64,000 bases of DNA from an uncultured bacterium (GTDB lineage Bacteria; Spirochaetota; Spirochaetia; Sphaerochaetales; Sphaerochaetaceae). Made by a program: the position numbers and the translations under genes. This document shows, one piece after another, positions 31,441 to 39,985 of the stretch. The stretch spans positions 6,812 through 70,811 of the forward strand of contig CAJMOS010000002.1 of assembly GCA_905215015.1 (NCBI GenBank), written 5' to 3'. Under the pieces are notes generated by a model. The model ran no database searches. It was not told where the DNA came from and saw nothing but the letters and a program-made list of their open reading frames with translations. How positions within the stretch are numbered: the stretch's first letter is position 1; each line of letters starts with the position of its first letter.

Positions 31441-33477
31441 ATGGATAACACGCCATCCGGATGCTACATGATTGACGAGCATTACACCATCGTAAGCGTG
31501 AATCGTGTAGCGAAAGAGATGTATCCCCAGCTGAGGGAGGGAGAGAAGTGCTACCGTTGCCTTGGGAGAGTCGATGCTCCCTGCGAACTCTGTCCGGTCC
31601 ATGGCGGGCGTAATGGCCCGAACACCTATCATGATCCTATCCGTGGGATAGCGGAGATTGTCGATGCCGTGGAAGTTCCTCTGGAAGGCCATGGACTATG
31701 CCATATCCTGGTGTTCCAAACAGTGGGGGAAAAAGAGGAACTCGCGGCGACGCTTCCCACTTCGTCGGCTGGTTTGAGGGAGCTGTCCTTCGTCAAGGCG
31801 CTGACAGCCGACTACCGTCATGTGTTTTCCATCGACATGAAAACCCGCAAGGGATATGTATACCGGAGGAACGGCATACAGATTGAAGCCTTGGAAGTGT
31901 TTCAGCATCCAATAGACTACGAGAATGTGGTCCGGCAGTGCGTCGAACGGAATGTCTATGCCGACGACCAGGAGATGCTCCTGAAGGAGTGCGACCTAGC
32001 CTTTCTCGGCGGATATCTCCGGACAAATGAGTCGCTTCTTCTCCATTACCGTATCAGGGAAGGACGGGAGATGCACTACAATTATGTCAAGTTCGTGCGG
32101 ATTGGCGAAGCGGAGACATTCGAGCATGTGCTTGTCGGAATCGCGTGCGAGGATGGAAGCGTGCTGGCAGCCAAGAAAACCGAGGAGCTGGAACGGAACC
32201 TTTCCCTTGTAGAGGTGGATTCCCTTACTGGCCTGTACACGAAGGAAGCCTTCTTCCTCTATAGCGAGAAACTCCGTCAGGCGCATCCGGACAAGGACTT
32301 CGATTTCTGCATGTTGCAGGTGGGTGACCTGGCGACATTGAACCGTCGATACGGAAGAAACAAGGTCGACCAGCTGTTGCGTCTGGTCGGGCGGACCCTT
32401 ACGGAATACAAGGATGACACGACCTGTCTCATGTATATGGGCACAGGCAGTTTCGCATGCTACCACGGTACGATGGAGGGAACCTTGTGCAGGAGCAAGT
32501 GCGAGGCTTTTTCCCAGCAGGTCAGGCGGGAGAGCGCGATGACGGATGCCACGTTGAAGTGGTCGGTGTATGTCGCCCCGCGTCATGACTTGTGCGTGGA
32601 AGACATCTTGGAGAAAACGCAGTATGCCTTGTCCACCATCCGTACCAACACCAGCGAGAACTATGTGGAATTCGACCAGTCCATGGTGGACCGCATGGAA
32701 TGGGAGAAATCGATTGAAGCCCACTTCGGGCAAGCGCTCGCGGACCACGAGATTTCTGTATGGTACCAGCCGAAATATCTGGTTGGCTCCGGAAAGATTG
32801 TAGGGGCCGAAGCCTTGGCCAGGTGGATTCGCCCGGATGGCAGCAGCATCTCCCCTGCGCAGTTCATTCCGATTCTCGAACGGAGCGGGAAAATCCGGCA
32901 ACTGGACGAGCATGTCTTCCGGACTGTCTGCCAGATGGAGAGAAGGCTGATGGAAAGGGGATATCGCTTTTTGCCTGTTTCGGTGAACCTGTCCCGTGCG
33001 AGCGCGTATGACGGGGATACTGCGAGCCGATACAAGGAAATCGCCTCGGAACATGCGGTTCCCTTTGGCAATCTTCCTATAGAGATCACCGAAAGCGCGG
33101 CGGTCAACGACAAGGAGATCAATATCCTTGCCGGCACCCTGACCGAAAAGGGCTTTCCTTTGCACATGGACGACTTCGGCGCGGGGTTCTCCTCGCTGGT
33201 TTCCCTCGAGTCCATCCCCTTTGAAAGCATCAAGCTGGACAAGTCCCTGATCGATTTCATCGGCAGGAAGGCGAGCGAGAGCCTTTTGACGCATATCATT
33301 TCCTACGCCAAGGAAACGGGAAAGGTCGTGGTCGCCGAGGGTGTGGAGACCGCGGAACAGTATGAGTTCCTGAAACGGGCCGGTTGCGACATGGTCCAAG
33401 GATTCTTCTTCAGCAAGCCTCTGGACGAGGACGCGTTCTGGAGACTGCTGGAGACCAAGGTGGACAAAGCCCTGTAA
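31441..33477 (+). CDS. Cyclic-di-GMP phosphodiesterase: PAS-like / degenerate GGDEF / EAL
   Basis: A 678-residue soluble signalling protein. Residues about 1-100 are a PAS-like sensor with four cysteines in CYRCLG and CELCPVHGG, able to hold a metal or redox switch. A second sensor region spans about 110-250. The GGDEF domain (about 260-400) has LTGLYTKEAF but MGTGSF in place of the active loop, so no cyclase activity is expected. The EAL domain (about 425-670) is complete: EALAR, VNLS, EITES, DDFGAG, KLDKSL, EGVET and QGFFFSKPL. It should degrade c-di-GMP, perhaps with GTP-regulated activity. ATG 31441 is preferred to 31432 because AGGAG at 31427-31431 is nine bases away. Confidence 0.9.
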   Translation: MDNTPSGCYMIDEHYTIVSVNRVAKEMYPQLREGEKCYRCLGRVDAPCELCPVHGGRNGPNTYHDPIRGIAEIVDAVEVPLEGHGLCHILVFQTVGEKEELAATLPTSSAGLRELSFVKALTADYRHVFSIDMKTRKGYVYRRNGIQIEALEVFQHPIDYENVVRQCVERNVYADDQEMLLKECDLAFLGGYLRTNESLLLHYRIREGREMHYNYVKFVRIGEAETFEHVLVGIACEDGSVLAAKKTEELERNLSLVEVDSLTGLYTKEAFFLYSEKLRQAHPDKDFDFCMLQVGDLATLNRRYGRNKVDQLLRLVGRTLTEYKDDTTCLMYMGTGSFACYHGTMEGTLCRSKCEAFSQQVRRESAMTDATLKWSVYVAPRHDLCVEDILEKTQYALSTIRTNTSENYVEFDQSMVDRMEWEKSIEAHFGQALADHEISVWYQPKYLVGSGKIVGAEALARWIRPDGSSISPAQFIPILERSGKIRQLDEHVFRTVCQMERRLMERGYRFLPVSVNLSRASAYDGDTASRYKEIASEHAVPFGNLPIEITESAAVNDKEINILAGTLTEKGFPLHMDDFGAGFSSLVSLESIPFESIKLDKSLIDFIGRKASESLLTHIISYAKETGKVVVAEGVETAEQYEFLKRAGCDMVQGFFFSKPLDEDAFWRLLETKVDKAL

Positions 33478-33501
33478 AAATGGAACAAGGTTCCGAATTC
33501 G

Positions 33502-33530
33502 TTGCATCATTGCGTAATGAATGGTACACT
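33502..33530 (+). promoter_or_regulatory. Sigma-70 promoter for the SDR gene
   Basis: TTGCAT (33502-33507) and TACACT (33525-33530) have a 17-base spacer, and TATACA lies a few bases downstream as a second -10 option. The start codon follows at 33562 with TAAGGAG before it. Confidence 0.5.
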
Positions 33531-33561
33531 AGATATACATTTCGTTAAGGAGTCTGTCAGA

Positions 33562-34365
33562 ATGGATTTCACTCAGAACTTTTCACTGAAGGGGAAGGTC
33601 GCTTGGGTTACCGGCGCCTCCTACGGTATTGGTTTTGGAATCGCGACCGCGTTCGCCCAGGCTGGTGCCACCATTGTGTTCAATGATCTCACCCAGGAGA
33701 AGGTCGACAAAGGCCTTGATTCGTACAAGGCCGAGGGCATCCAGGCCCACGGGTATGTCTGCAACGTCTGCGACGAGGAGGCCGTGAAGGCGACCATCGA
33801 GCAGATCCACAAGGACGTCGGCCTGATCGACATCCTTGTCAACAACGCCGGCATCATCAAGAGAATCCCGATGCTGGAGATGAAGGTCGAGGATTTCCGC
33901 GCCGTCGTCGATGTCGACCTGAACGCCCCGTTCATCGTCAGCAAGAACGTGATTCCCGACATGATCAAGAAAGGGCATGGCAAGATTATCAACATCTGCT
34001 CCATGATGAGCGAGCTCGGCCGTGAGACCGTCAGCGCCTACGCCGCCGCCAAGGGTGGCCTGAAGATGCTGACCAGAAACATCTGCTCCGAGTACGGCAA
34101 GTACAACATCCAGTGCAACGGCATCGGACCTGGCTACATCGCCACTCCGCAGACCGCGCCTCTCAGGGAGAGACAACCTGACGGTTCCCGCCACCCGTTC
34201 GATTCCTTCATTGTCTCCAAGACCCCGGCCGAGAGATGGGGAGACCCGAAGGATCTGCAGGGTCCGGCAGTCTTCTTGGCCTCCGATGCCTCCAACTTCG
34301 TCAACGGACATATCCTGTATGTCGATGGCGGTATCCTGGCCTACATCGGTCGCCAGCCCCAGTAA
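33562..34365 (+). CDS. Short-chain dehydrogenase, gluconate 5-dehydrogenase / KduD-like
   Basis: A 267-residue classical SDR. It has the NAD(P) loop GASYGIGFG (about residues 19-27), NNAGI (about 95), the catalytic Ser in INICSMMS and the YAAAK Tyr-Lys pair (about 161-165), and the C-terminal NGHILYVDGG. Close relatives oxidise gluconate to 5-ketogluconate or convert 5-keto-4-deoxyuronate pathway intermediates (KduD). That role would suit the unsaturated uronates released by the lyase/GH88 locus at 38-54 kb, but the genes are not adjacent. It has its own promoter and terminator. Start ATG 33562 is preceded by AAGGAG. Confidence 0.85.
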   Translation: MDFTQNFSLKGKVAWVTGASYGIGFGIATAFAQAGATIVFNDLTQEKVDKGLDSYKAEGIQAHGYVCNVCDEEAVKATIEQIHKDVGLIDILVNNAGIIKRIPMLEMKVEDFRAVVDVDLNAPFIVSKNVIPDMIKKGHGKIINICSMMSELGRETVSAYAAAKGGLKMLTRNICSEYGKYNIQCNGIGPGYIATPQTAPLRERQPDGSRHPFDSFIVSKTPAERWGDPKDLQGPAVFLASDASNFVNGHILYVDGGILAYIGRQPQ

Positions 34366-34382
34366 CCTTTCCAGCAGCCATT

Positions 34383-34419
34383 CCCCCTTGGGTCGAAGCA
34401 ATCCCCGAGGGGGATTTTT
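34383..34419 (+). terminator. Rho-independent terminator after the SDR gene
   Basis: CCCCCTTGGG (34383-34392) pairs with CCCCGAGGGGG (34403-34413), followed by ATTTTT. It is 17 bases after the SDR stop. Confidence 0.85.
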
Positions 34420-34827
34420 CTGGTTCGAATCAGCATTTTGCGGGAGTTCCCGTAGATCTTGGAGAAGAAATACCGGGTATCCTTGGACCCGTAAGTAATC
34501 TTGCGTTCGGTAGCGGCTGTCCAGCACCCCTTCGGGCACGGTCATACCATGATACGGCCACTCATGAGAATGCTGTCTTTCCTTATTTGAGCTGCTACGT
34601 GCCATCTTGAGACTTCATGCCTCCATGGTCCCTTGTGTTTCCGCTTCATCCCACAAACATCTGTATTGAGCCATTTTCTCATTGGTTCGTCCGGCCTGAC
34701 CGCAAACCTTTGGAAACAGATTTTTACTATAGGGATAGGAAAAATAGCTTTGTATCCATCAAATGGCATGCTAAACTGTCGAAAAACTCCAATACTCTGG
34801 AGGTTCCACACAAGGAGAAACCCTATC
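34420..34827. other. Intergenic stretch without a recognisable gene
   Basis: Between the SDR terminator and the lipoprotein start I see no credible coding frame or RNA fold. A possible promoter for the lipoprotein is TTGTAT (about 34752) with TAAACT after a 16-base spacer (about 34774), a weak match. The segment GGTTCGAATC near 34422 looks like a tRNA T-arm, but no tRNA can be built around it. Confidence 0.4.
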
Positions 34828-35610
34828 ATGAAGAGATTCCTACTTCCTATCCTTGCTCTTTCATTCATGCTGTTGCTGGCAGGGTGTGACGACAGTTCTT
34901 CCGGTTCCCGGTCTGTGTCTCTCACGGAAACGCTGGGAGGGAAGACCTTCCATGCGGACCTTTCATCCGAAGCGACTCCCAAGGCGACAGATCTCAGCGA
35001 GCTTGAAGACCTGTATTTCACCTTCGCGGACGATGCGGCAACAGTGGAGGTGGTAGCGGTATACGAAGACCATTCCTTGGAATCGGAAACGGTTCCTGTT
35101 ACCCAGAACGATGCCGGGAACGCACAGTTCGAGTCCTCCTCTGGACCTTGGACCTTCGAGATTGATCCGGAAAGCGAAGACCTGAGTGGAAACTATGGCT
35201 CCCAAACCGTCTCCTGCAACATGGAGGTGATTGGAAGCGTTGGTCCCGAGTATGAATACAAAGGCAAAGAATACTACGGGCTTTCCGACAACAGATGTAC
35301 AGCGTTCGCCATCACGTTCATGAGCGACGAGGTGAAGTATGGCTTGGATTCTGCGGAATTGATGACCAAGCAACTAACAACTTCCAAAAAAATTGATTAT
35401 GAGGCAGAAGGTCTTAAGTCGGTCGGATCGATGGCCTATACGGATGAACAATGGGAAATGCACGAAGGGTCCTTTTCCATCACGCTTCATGGAGAAGCGT
35501 ATGACTGCCGCTTTGTCGGTCCCGATCTGATCAGGGTGAAAAACATGGGAAACCCCGACTTGGCATACTTCCTGAAACGCAATCAGGCCTATCCTGGCAG
35601 CAGCACATGA
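34828..35610 (+). CDS. Putative lipoprotein
   Basis: A 260-residue secreted lipoprotein. The signal peptide MKRFLLPILALSFMLLLAGC carries a clear lipobox (LAGC, Cys20), followed by a Ser-rich acidic linker (DDSSSGS). The mature part is acidic and probably beta-rich, with FTFADDAATVEVV, GPWTFEIDP and ITLHGEAYDC; I recognise no family. ATG 34828 has AAGGAG nine bases upstream, which decides against the longer frame opening at 34633. It is convergent with recR, with a small hairpin between (GAGGGC/GCCCTC, 35619-35640) but no T-run. Confidence 0.82.
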   Translation: MKRFLLPILALSFMLLLAGCDDSSSGSRSVSLTETLGGKTFHADLSSEATPKATDLSELEDLYFTFADDAATVEVVAVYEDHSLESETVPVTQNDAGNAQFESSSGPWTFEIDPESEDLSGNYGSQTVSCNMEVIGSVGPEYEYKGKEYYGLSDNRCTAFAITFMSDEVKYGLDSAELMTKQLTTSKKIDYEAEGLKSVGSMAYTDEQWEMHEGSFSITLHGEAYDCRFVGPDLIRVKNMGNPDLAYFLKRNQAYPGSST

Positions 35611-35638
35611 TCGGGTGCGAGGGCGCGTGTCAGTGCCC

Positions 35639-36238
35639 TCACAGCTTGATCCTGCGTTCCAGCGAGCGGGCCAGCGTGTTGCGGTCGACGTACTCGATGT
35701 CGCCTCCGTAAGGAAGTCCGCGTGCCAGCCGGGTAACGGTGATTTCCGGATGGTCTTTCAGAAGACGGCCGATATAGAGCGCCGTCGTCTCCCCTTCGTC
35801 GGTCGGATTGGTGGCGAGGATCACCTCTTTGATCTGTCCTTCGGCGATGCGCTTCATCAGCTTTCCGAAGTGCAGGTCCTCAGGGCCGATTCCATCAAGC
35901 GGGCTGATCGCGCCGCCCAGGACGAAAAAGAGGCCACGGTATCCAGCGCCGCTGCCCAGGATGGTGGCGACATCCTGCGGTTGCTCGACGATGCACAACT
36001 GGCTCTTGTCCCTCGTCGGGTCGGAACAGATTTCGCAGGGACTGGTTTCGGTGAACTGACCGCAGACAGGACAGGGGAAGACCTTCTCCTTGATGGTGGC
36101 GATCGACTCGCCCAACAGCTTGTTGAAGGCCTGGTCGCTCTTCTGGTCGATTAGATGGTAGGCGATACGCTGGGCGCTTTTGGGACCGACGCCGGGCAAT
36201 TTCGCCAACAGCGAGATCAAAGTATCGAGACTGGTCAT
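35639..36238 (-). CDS. recR: Recombination protein RecR
   Basis: A 199-residue RecR of normal length. It shows the N-terminal helix-hairpin-helix LPGVGPKSAQRIAYHL (about 13-28), the zinc finger CPVCGQFTETSPCEIC (about 56-71), and a Toprim domain with GGAISPLDGIGPEDL (about 90) and ILATNPTDEGETTALY. RecR acts with RecF/RecO to load RecA at gaps. It overlaps the ebfC stop by four bases and is the last gene of dnaX-ebfC-recR, a widely conserved order. Confidence 0.96.
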   Translation of the reverse strand: MTSLDTLISLLAKLPGVGPKSAQRIAYHLIDQKSDQAFNKLLGESIATIKEKVFPCPVCGQFTETSPCEICSDPTRDKSQLCIVEQPQDVATILGSGAGYRGLFFVLGGAISPLDGIGPEDLHFGKLMKRIAEGQIKEVILATNPTDEGETTALYIGRLLKDHPEITVTRLARGLPYGGDIEYVDRNTLARSLERRIKL

Positions 36239-36534
36239 GACGGCATGCCACCGAGCATTCCCATGCCCTGTTCCTTGATCAGTTCCTGAACCTTCTTGAT
36301 GGCCTCGTTGGTGGCTGAGGCAACCAAAACCTCGACGGTATGCTGGTCTTCGGGTGTCATCAGCTGTACGTCAATGGAGACGCTTTGCACGTTGCACAGT
36401 CCGTTGACGGTCACCTTCACCATTCCCGCACCTGCTTCACCGGTGGCGGTAATATCCTGCATTTTGTTCTGGAGCTGCTGCATCTGGTTCTGCAGCTGTC
36501 CCATGTTCTTCAAGAAATCGAATGGGTTGTTCAT
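36235..36534 (-). CDS. ebfC: YbaB/EbfC nucleoid-associated protein
   Basis: A 99-residue YbaB/EbfC-family DNA-binding protein, normal length. The sequence begins with an amphipathic coiled helix (FLKNMGQLQNQMQQLQNKMQ), then GEAGAGMVKVTVNGLCNVQSV strands, and a C-terminal helix. EbfC of Borrelia binds DNA as a dimer and affects gene expression and nucleoid structure. Located between dnaX (11 bases upstream) and recR (4-base overlap), the standard arrangement. Confidence 0.95.
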   Translation of the reverse strand: MNNPFDFLKNMGQLQNQMQQLQNKMQDITATGEAGAGMVKVTVNGLCNVQSVSIDVQLMTPEDQHTVEVLVASATNEAIKKVQELIKEQGMGMLGGMPS

Positions 36535-36545
36535 GGTTGCTTCCT

Positions 36546-38183
36546 TTATTCCGTAACAATGGTTCCGCCGAACATGTTGGCGATCTTGCTGATCGCGGGG
36601 TCAGCCGTAGAGGGATTCTCCACTTTCTTCGGCTCCTCGACAAGTAGCTGGATGTTTCCGGTGAAGCCGGTGACCGTGGCCACCGCCTGTTTCAGACTGT
36701 CCATCGCCATCTTCAACTTGTCGCGGTCATAGACCTTGCTGAAGGAGAGTGTCAACGAATTCTCGTCCTGCTCGATCCTCGTCACGTTCCCCAGCATCGC
36801 CGCCAGCATCGGCTGGTTCAGCGCCTGGCCCACCGTTTTCAGGTCTTCCTTGGTCATCCGCTTGACCTGGACGGGAACGCTCGGGGCGGGTTCCTGCGCG
36901 GGAGCGGGGTTGGAAAACGCTTGCTCTTTGGGCTGCTGGAAGTGGTGTACCGGCACATCCTGGAAGGAAGGCTTGAAAGAAGGGGCCGCCGGCTGCCGGG
37001 CGGGAAGTTGCGCCCGCTGGAAAGCGGGAAGGGGCTTGCCGTCGGTCAGGGATTGCTGCAGGGCTTGCAAGCGCTTGACCAGGGAGGTCGGGCTGACCAG
37101 ATAGGGTAACTGTCCAAGCCTGCTGATCAACAGTTCCACCTCAAAACGAGGATTCAGGGAGTAGCGGATGTCGCGGTAGAGTTTGAGGAGCATCTCTACG
37201 GCCGCCTCAAGCTGTTCGTTGGTGTAGGCCTTGCGCACTTCGGGATCGAACTCCGACTCCTGCATGCCGAGGATATCCTCGTCGGTGATGCCTTGGGAGA
37301 GCAACATCAGCCCGCGATAGTATTGGGTCAAATCCTTGACGCACTGGTCGATGGAGATGCCGTCATGCAACATCGTCTGGAAACAGGTCAACGCTCCCTT
37401 CATGTCCCCATGCAGCATGCCAAGCACCATCTGGTTCAGCCGGTCCACCCCAACGATGCCAAGCTTGTCCTTGATGCCGGAAAGGGTGATGTGCCCCCCG
37501 CTGAAGGAGACTACCTGGTCGAACAGGGTGTAGGCGTCGCGCATGGAGCCTGTCGACTCCTTGGCAATCCAGAACAAGGCGTCGTCGTCGGCCTGCACGC
37601 CGAGGTCGTTTGCCGCCTCCTTCAGCTTTTCCTTGACCTGGTCGAGGCTGATCAGCTGGAAATGAAACTGCTGGCAACGGCTGCGTATGGTGGCGGGCAC
37701 CTTCTGCAGCTCGGTGGTGGCGAAGATGAAGATGATGTATTCGGGAGGTTCCTCGATGGTCTTCAAAAGCGCGTTGAATGCGCTGATGGAGAGCATGTGG
37801 ACCTCGTCGATGATGTAGATCTTGTACCGGCTCGCCTGCGGCGGGAACATCACCTCGTCCTTGATGGCGCGGATATCGTTGACGCTGGTATTCGAGGCGC
37901 CGTCGATCTCGATCACGTCCGGGCTGTTGCCGGCGGTAATCTCCCTGCAGGAGGCGCACTCCCCGCATGGGTGGGCGGTCGGTCCGTGCTCGCAGTTCAG
38001 CGCTTTCGCCAGGATGCGTGCGCTGGTCGTCTTTCCGACACCGCGGGGGCCGGAGAAAAGGTAGGCGTGGGCGATACGGCCCTGCTCGATGGCGTGGGTG
38101 ATGGTGGAGACGACAAACTCCTGTCCGACCATCGTGTCGAAGGATTGGGGCCGTTTTCTCGTCGCTGTTACTTCATATGCCAT
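36546..38183 (-). CDS. dnaX: DNA polymerase III subunit gamma/tau
   Basis: A 545-residue clamp-loader subunit. The AAA+ core (about 1-230) has Walker A GPRGVGKTT (about 45-53), the four-cysteine zinc module CEHG...CGECASC (about 65-80), Walker B IIDEVH, and the SRC sensor IRSRCQQF. The collar domain follows, then a Pro/Gln/Ala-rich linker at about 390-440 and a tau C-terminal part. ATG 38183 with GAGGTGA five bases upstream is chosen over a start at 38204. It heads the dnaX-ebfC-recR operon. Directly upstream on the same strand is a GH2 glycosidase gene instead of the SRP RNA commonly found there. Confidence 0.95.
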   Translation of the reverse strand: MAYEVTATRKRPQSFDTMVGQEFVVSTITHAIEQGRIAHAYLFSGPRGVGKTTSARILAKALNCEHGPTAHPCGECASCREITAGNSPDVIEIDGASNTSVNDIRAIKDEVMFPPQASRYKIYIIDEVHMLSISAFNALLKTIEEPPEYIIFIFATTELQKVPATIRSRCQQFHFQLISLDQVKEKLKEAANDLGVQADDDALFWIAKESTGSMRDAYTLFDQVVSFSGGHITLSGIKDKLGIVGVDRLNQMVLGMLHGDMKGALTCFQTMLHDGISIDQCVKDLTQYYRGLMLLSQGITDEDILGMQESEFDPEVRKAYTNEQLEAAVEMLLKLYRDIRYSLNPRFEVELLISRLGQLPYLVSPTSLVKRLQALQQSLTDGKPLPAFQRAQLPARQPAAPSFKPSFQDVPVHHFQQPKEQAFSNPAPAQEPAPSVPVQVKRMTKEDLKTVGQALNQPMLAAMLGNVTRIEQDENSLTLSFSKVYDRDKLKMAMDSLKQAVATVTGFTGNIQLLVEEPKKVENPSTADPAISKIANMFGGTIVTE

Positions 38184-38240
38184 GCCTTTCACCTCGGACT
38201 CCAATATACCATAGGTAGGAGTCCGAGGAAAAGGAACGGC

Positions 38241-39983
38241 TTAGAAAGCGTGGTAGAAATCACGTACCACCTGCCAGGCTAGCTTCTTCCGCTTGTGGTC
38301 GCTGTCGATGAGCCCTTTGCGGTTGAAGCCTTCCTGATGCCGGTTCATGCGCCTGGGCGCACGGAAGTCATAGAGTATCCACGGCGTGCAACCCTGAATG
38401 AAGGGACAGCTCCTCTGCATGGCGAACTGCTTCTCGTAAAGCCTCTTCTGATACTCCTCCGTCCACATTTCCTTCTCGCTTCCATGGTTCCCCGACCTCG
38501 CTCCGCCCCCGAACTCGGTGATCACCACCGGTTTGTCGAGATGGGAATTGGCAAGGATCCGCGGAAGTTTGGTGAAGTCCTGGTCGTACCAGCCGTAATA
38601 CTCGTTGTTGCCGATGACGTCGAGATAGGGCATGAGCCGGTCCTCGATGGCCAGCTTCCGCTGGTTCACCAGGCAGGCGGCGCTGACCAGCCTCGAGGGA
38701 TCGGCACGTCTGGCGGCCTCGGCCAAGCGGCTCATGAAGGAGAGACGCTCGTCGGTGTCCTCGTTCTCGTTGCCCACCGACCAGATGATCACGCTCGCCC
38801 GGTTCTTGTCGCGCCGGATCAGCTCTTCCAACTGGTTCTCGGCGTCCTGATAGGTGCGCTCATTTTGGAAATCGATCGCCCAGTAGACGGGAATCTCCTC
38901 CCACAGCAATATGCCCATCCTGTCGGCCAACCGTGCCATTTCCCTGCTGTGCGGGTAATGCGCCAGGCGCATGAAGACCGCACCCAGCTCTTGGGCATCC
39001 CTGATCGACTGGAGCCGGTCGCTTTCCGTGGAACACTTGCCCCCTTCAGGGTAGTCCTCGTGGCAGCTGATGCCCTTGAGGAAGATGGGCTTGTCGTTGA
39101 GCAGTACCTTGGTCCCTTCCACCCTGATGGTACGGAAGCCGATCTGGTCGGACAGGACATCCTTGCCATACGTCAGGCACACCTGGTACAGGCGGGGAGT
39201 CGCGATATCCCAGAGTTCCGGCCTTGCCTCGACCACGACGCTGCCCTTGCCCTCACGGAACAGAACCTCCTGATTGACGCCGAGCTCGGGAATGGAAAAG
39301 ACAGCGCTTCCCTCGCTCGAGCCTTCGACGGAGAAGTCCAATGCGATGTGGGCCTTGTCCGGCAGAAGGCGGACATACCAGTCGGAAAGGAAGCTCTTCG
39401 GTGTCTCGAACAGGAAGACGTCCCGGTAGAGCCCGCTATAGAGGAACCAGTCGGTATTGTCCATAGGAACCCGCTCCGGATCCCGTCTGCCGTCGACGCA
39501 GACCATCAGCCTGTTCTCCTTTTCCTGGACGGCGTCGGTGATTTCCACCGTGAAGGGGGTGGAGCCGCCGTCATGCATGCCCAGGTATGTGTGGTTCAGG
39601 AAGACATAGGTCCGGTAGTTGGCTCCCTCGAACTGGAGGAAGAGCCTGCCCTCGCTCTTCGGCTGGTCGAAGGCGCGCATGTAGCACCCCAGCCCCTCGA
39701 AATACCTCAGTTCGGGCTTGGCCAGGTTCCAGACCGAAGGGACCTTCGCCACGGGCCAGAAATCCCAGTCGAAATCAGCGGGCTCGCCATGGCTGTCCTC
39801 GAAGCACCACGAGGCGCGCAACGCGGTCTCGTACCAGTCCTCGACGAAATGCCAGTCCCCGTTCAGGGAACGGAGGTTCCTTCCGTCAGTAGCCACCAGC
39901 GTCTCGCTGGTCGCCTTGACCTTCTCGAATGGGGAGCGGAAATTCCGCTCGTGGATGTTTGCCGTGAAGTTCGCGCTTTGCAT
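38241..39983 (-). CDS. Glycoside hydrolase family 2, beta-glucuronidase-like
   Basis: A 580-residue GH2 enzyme without signal peptide. It has the N-terminal jelly-roll (SLNGDWHFVEDW, LQFEGANYRTYVFLN), an immunoglobulin-like domain (about 180-275) and a TIM barrel from about 280. The acid/base Glu is in WSVGNENE (about 410) and the nucleophile Glu in VVITEFGGGA (about 507). Length and layout match bacterial beta-glucuronidases of about 600 residues, so a beta-glucuronide or beta-galacturonide link is the likely target. ATG 39983 with GGAG nine bases upstream starts two bases after the preceding stop. Last gene of the importer-lyase operon, 57 bases before dnaX. Confidence 0.88.
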   Translation of the reverse strand: MQSANFTANIHERNFRSPFEKVKATSETLVATDGRNLRSLNGDWHFVEDWYETALRASWCFEDSHGEPADFDWDFWPVAKVPSVWNLAKPELRYFEGLGCYMRAFDQPKSEGRLFLQFEGANYRTYVFLNHTYLGMHDGGSTPFTVEITDAVQEKENRLMVCVDGRRDPERVPMDNTDWFLYSGLYRDVFLFETPKSFLSDWYVRLLPDKAHIALDFSVEGSSEGSAVFSIPELGVNQEVLFREGKGSVVVEARPELWDIATPRLYQVCLTYGKDVLSDQIGFRTIRVEGTKVLLNDKPIFLKGISCHEDYPEGGKCSTESDRLQSIRDAQELGAVFMRLAHYPHSREMARLADRMGILLWEEIPVYWAIDFQNERTYQDAENQLEELIRRDKNRASVIIWSVGNENEDTDERLSFMSRLAEAARRADPSRLVSAACLVNQRKLAIEDRLMPYLDVIGNNEYYGWYDQDFTKLPRILANSHLDKPVVITEFGGGARSGNHGSEKEMWTEEYQKRLYEKQFAMQRSCPFIQGCTPWILYDFRAPRRMNRHQEGFNRKGLIDSDHKRKKLAWQVVRDFYHAF

Positions 39984-39985
39984 GT

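Noticed and set aside
29839..31692. Long minus-strand frame opposite the toroid glycosidase
   Set aside because: It spans an intergenic region and the start of another gene and has no recognisable domain; the plus strand has a start with AAGGAG and family motifs.
34420..34470. T-arm-like GGTTCGAATC suggesting a tRNA
   Set aside because: The upstream bases form the SDR terminator and no acceptor, D-arm or anticodon stem can be built on either strand.
36546..38183. Programmed frameshift site in dnaX producing gamma
   Set aside because: I found no clear A-rich slippery heptamer with a following hairpin in the tau linker region.
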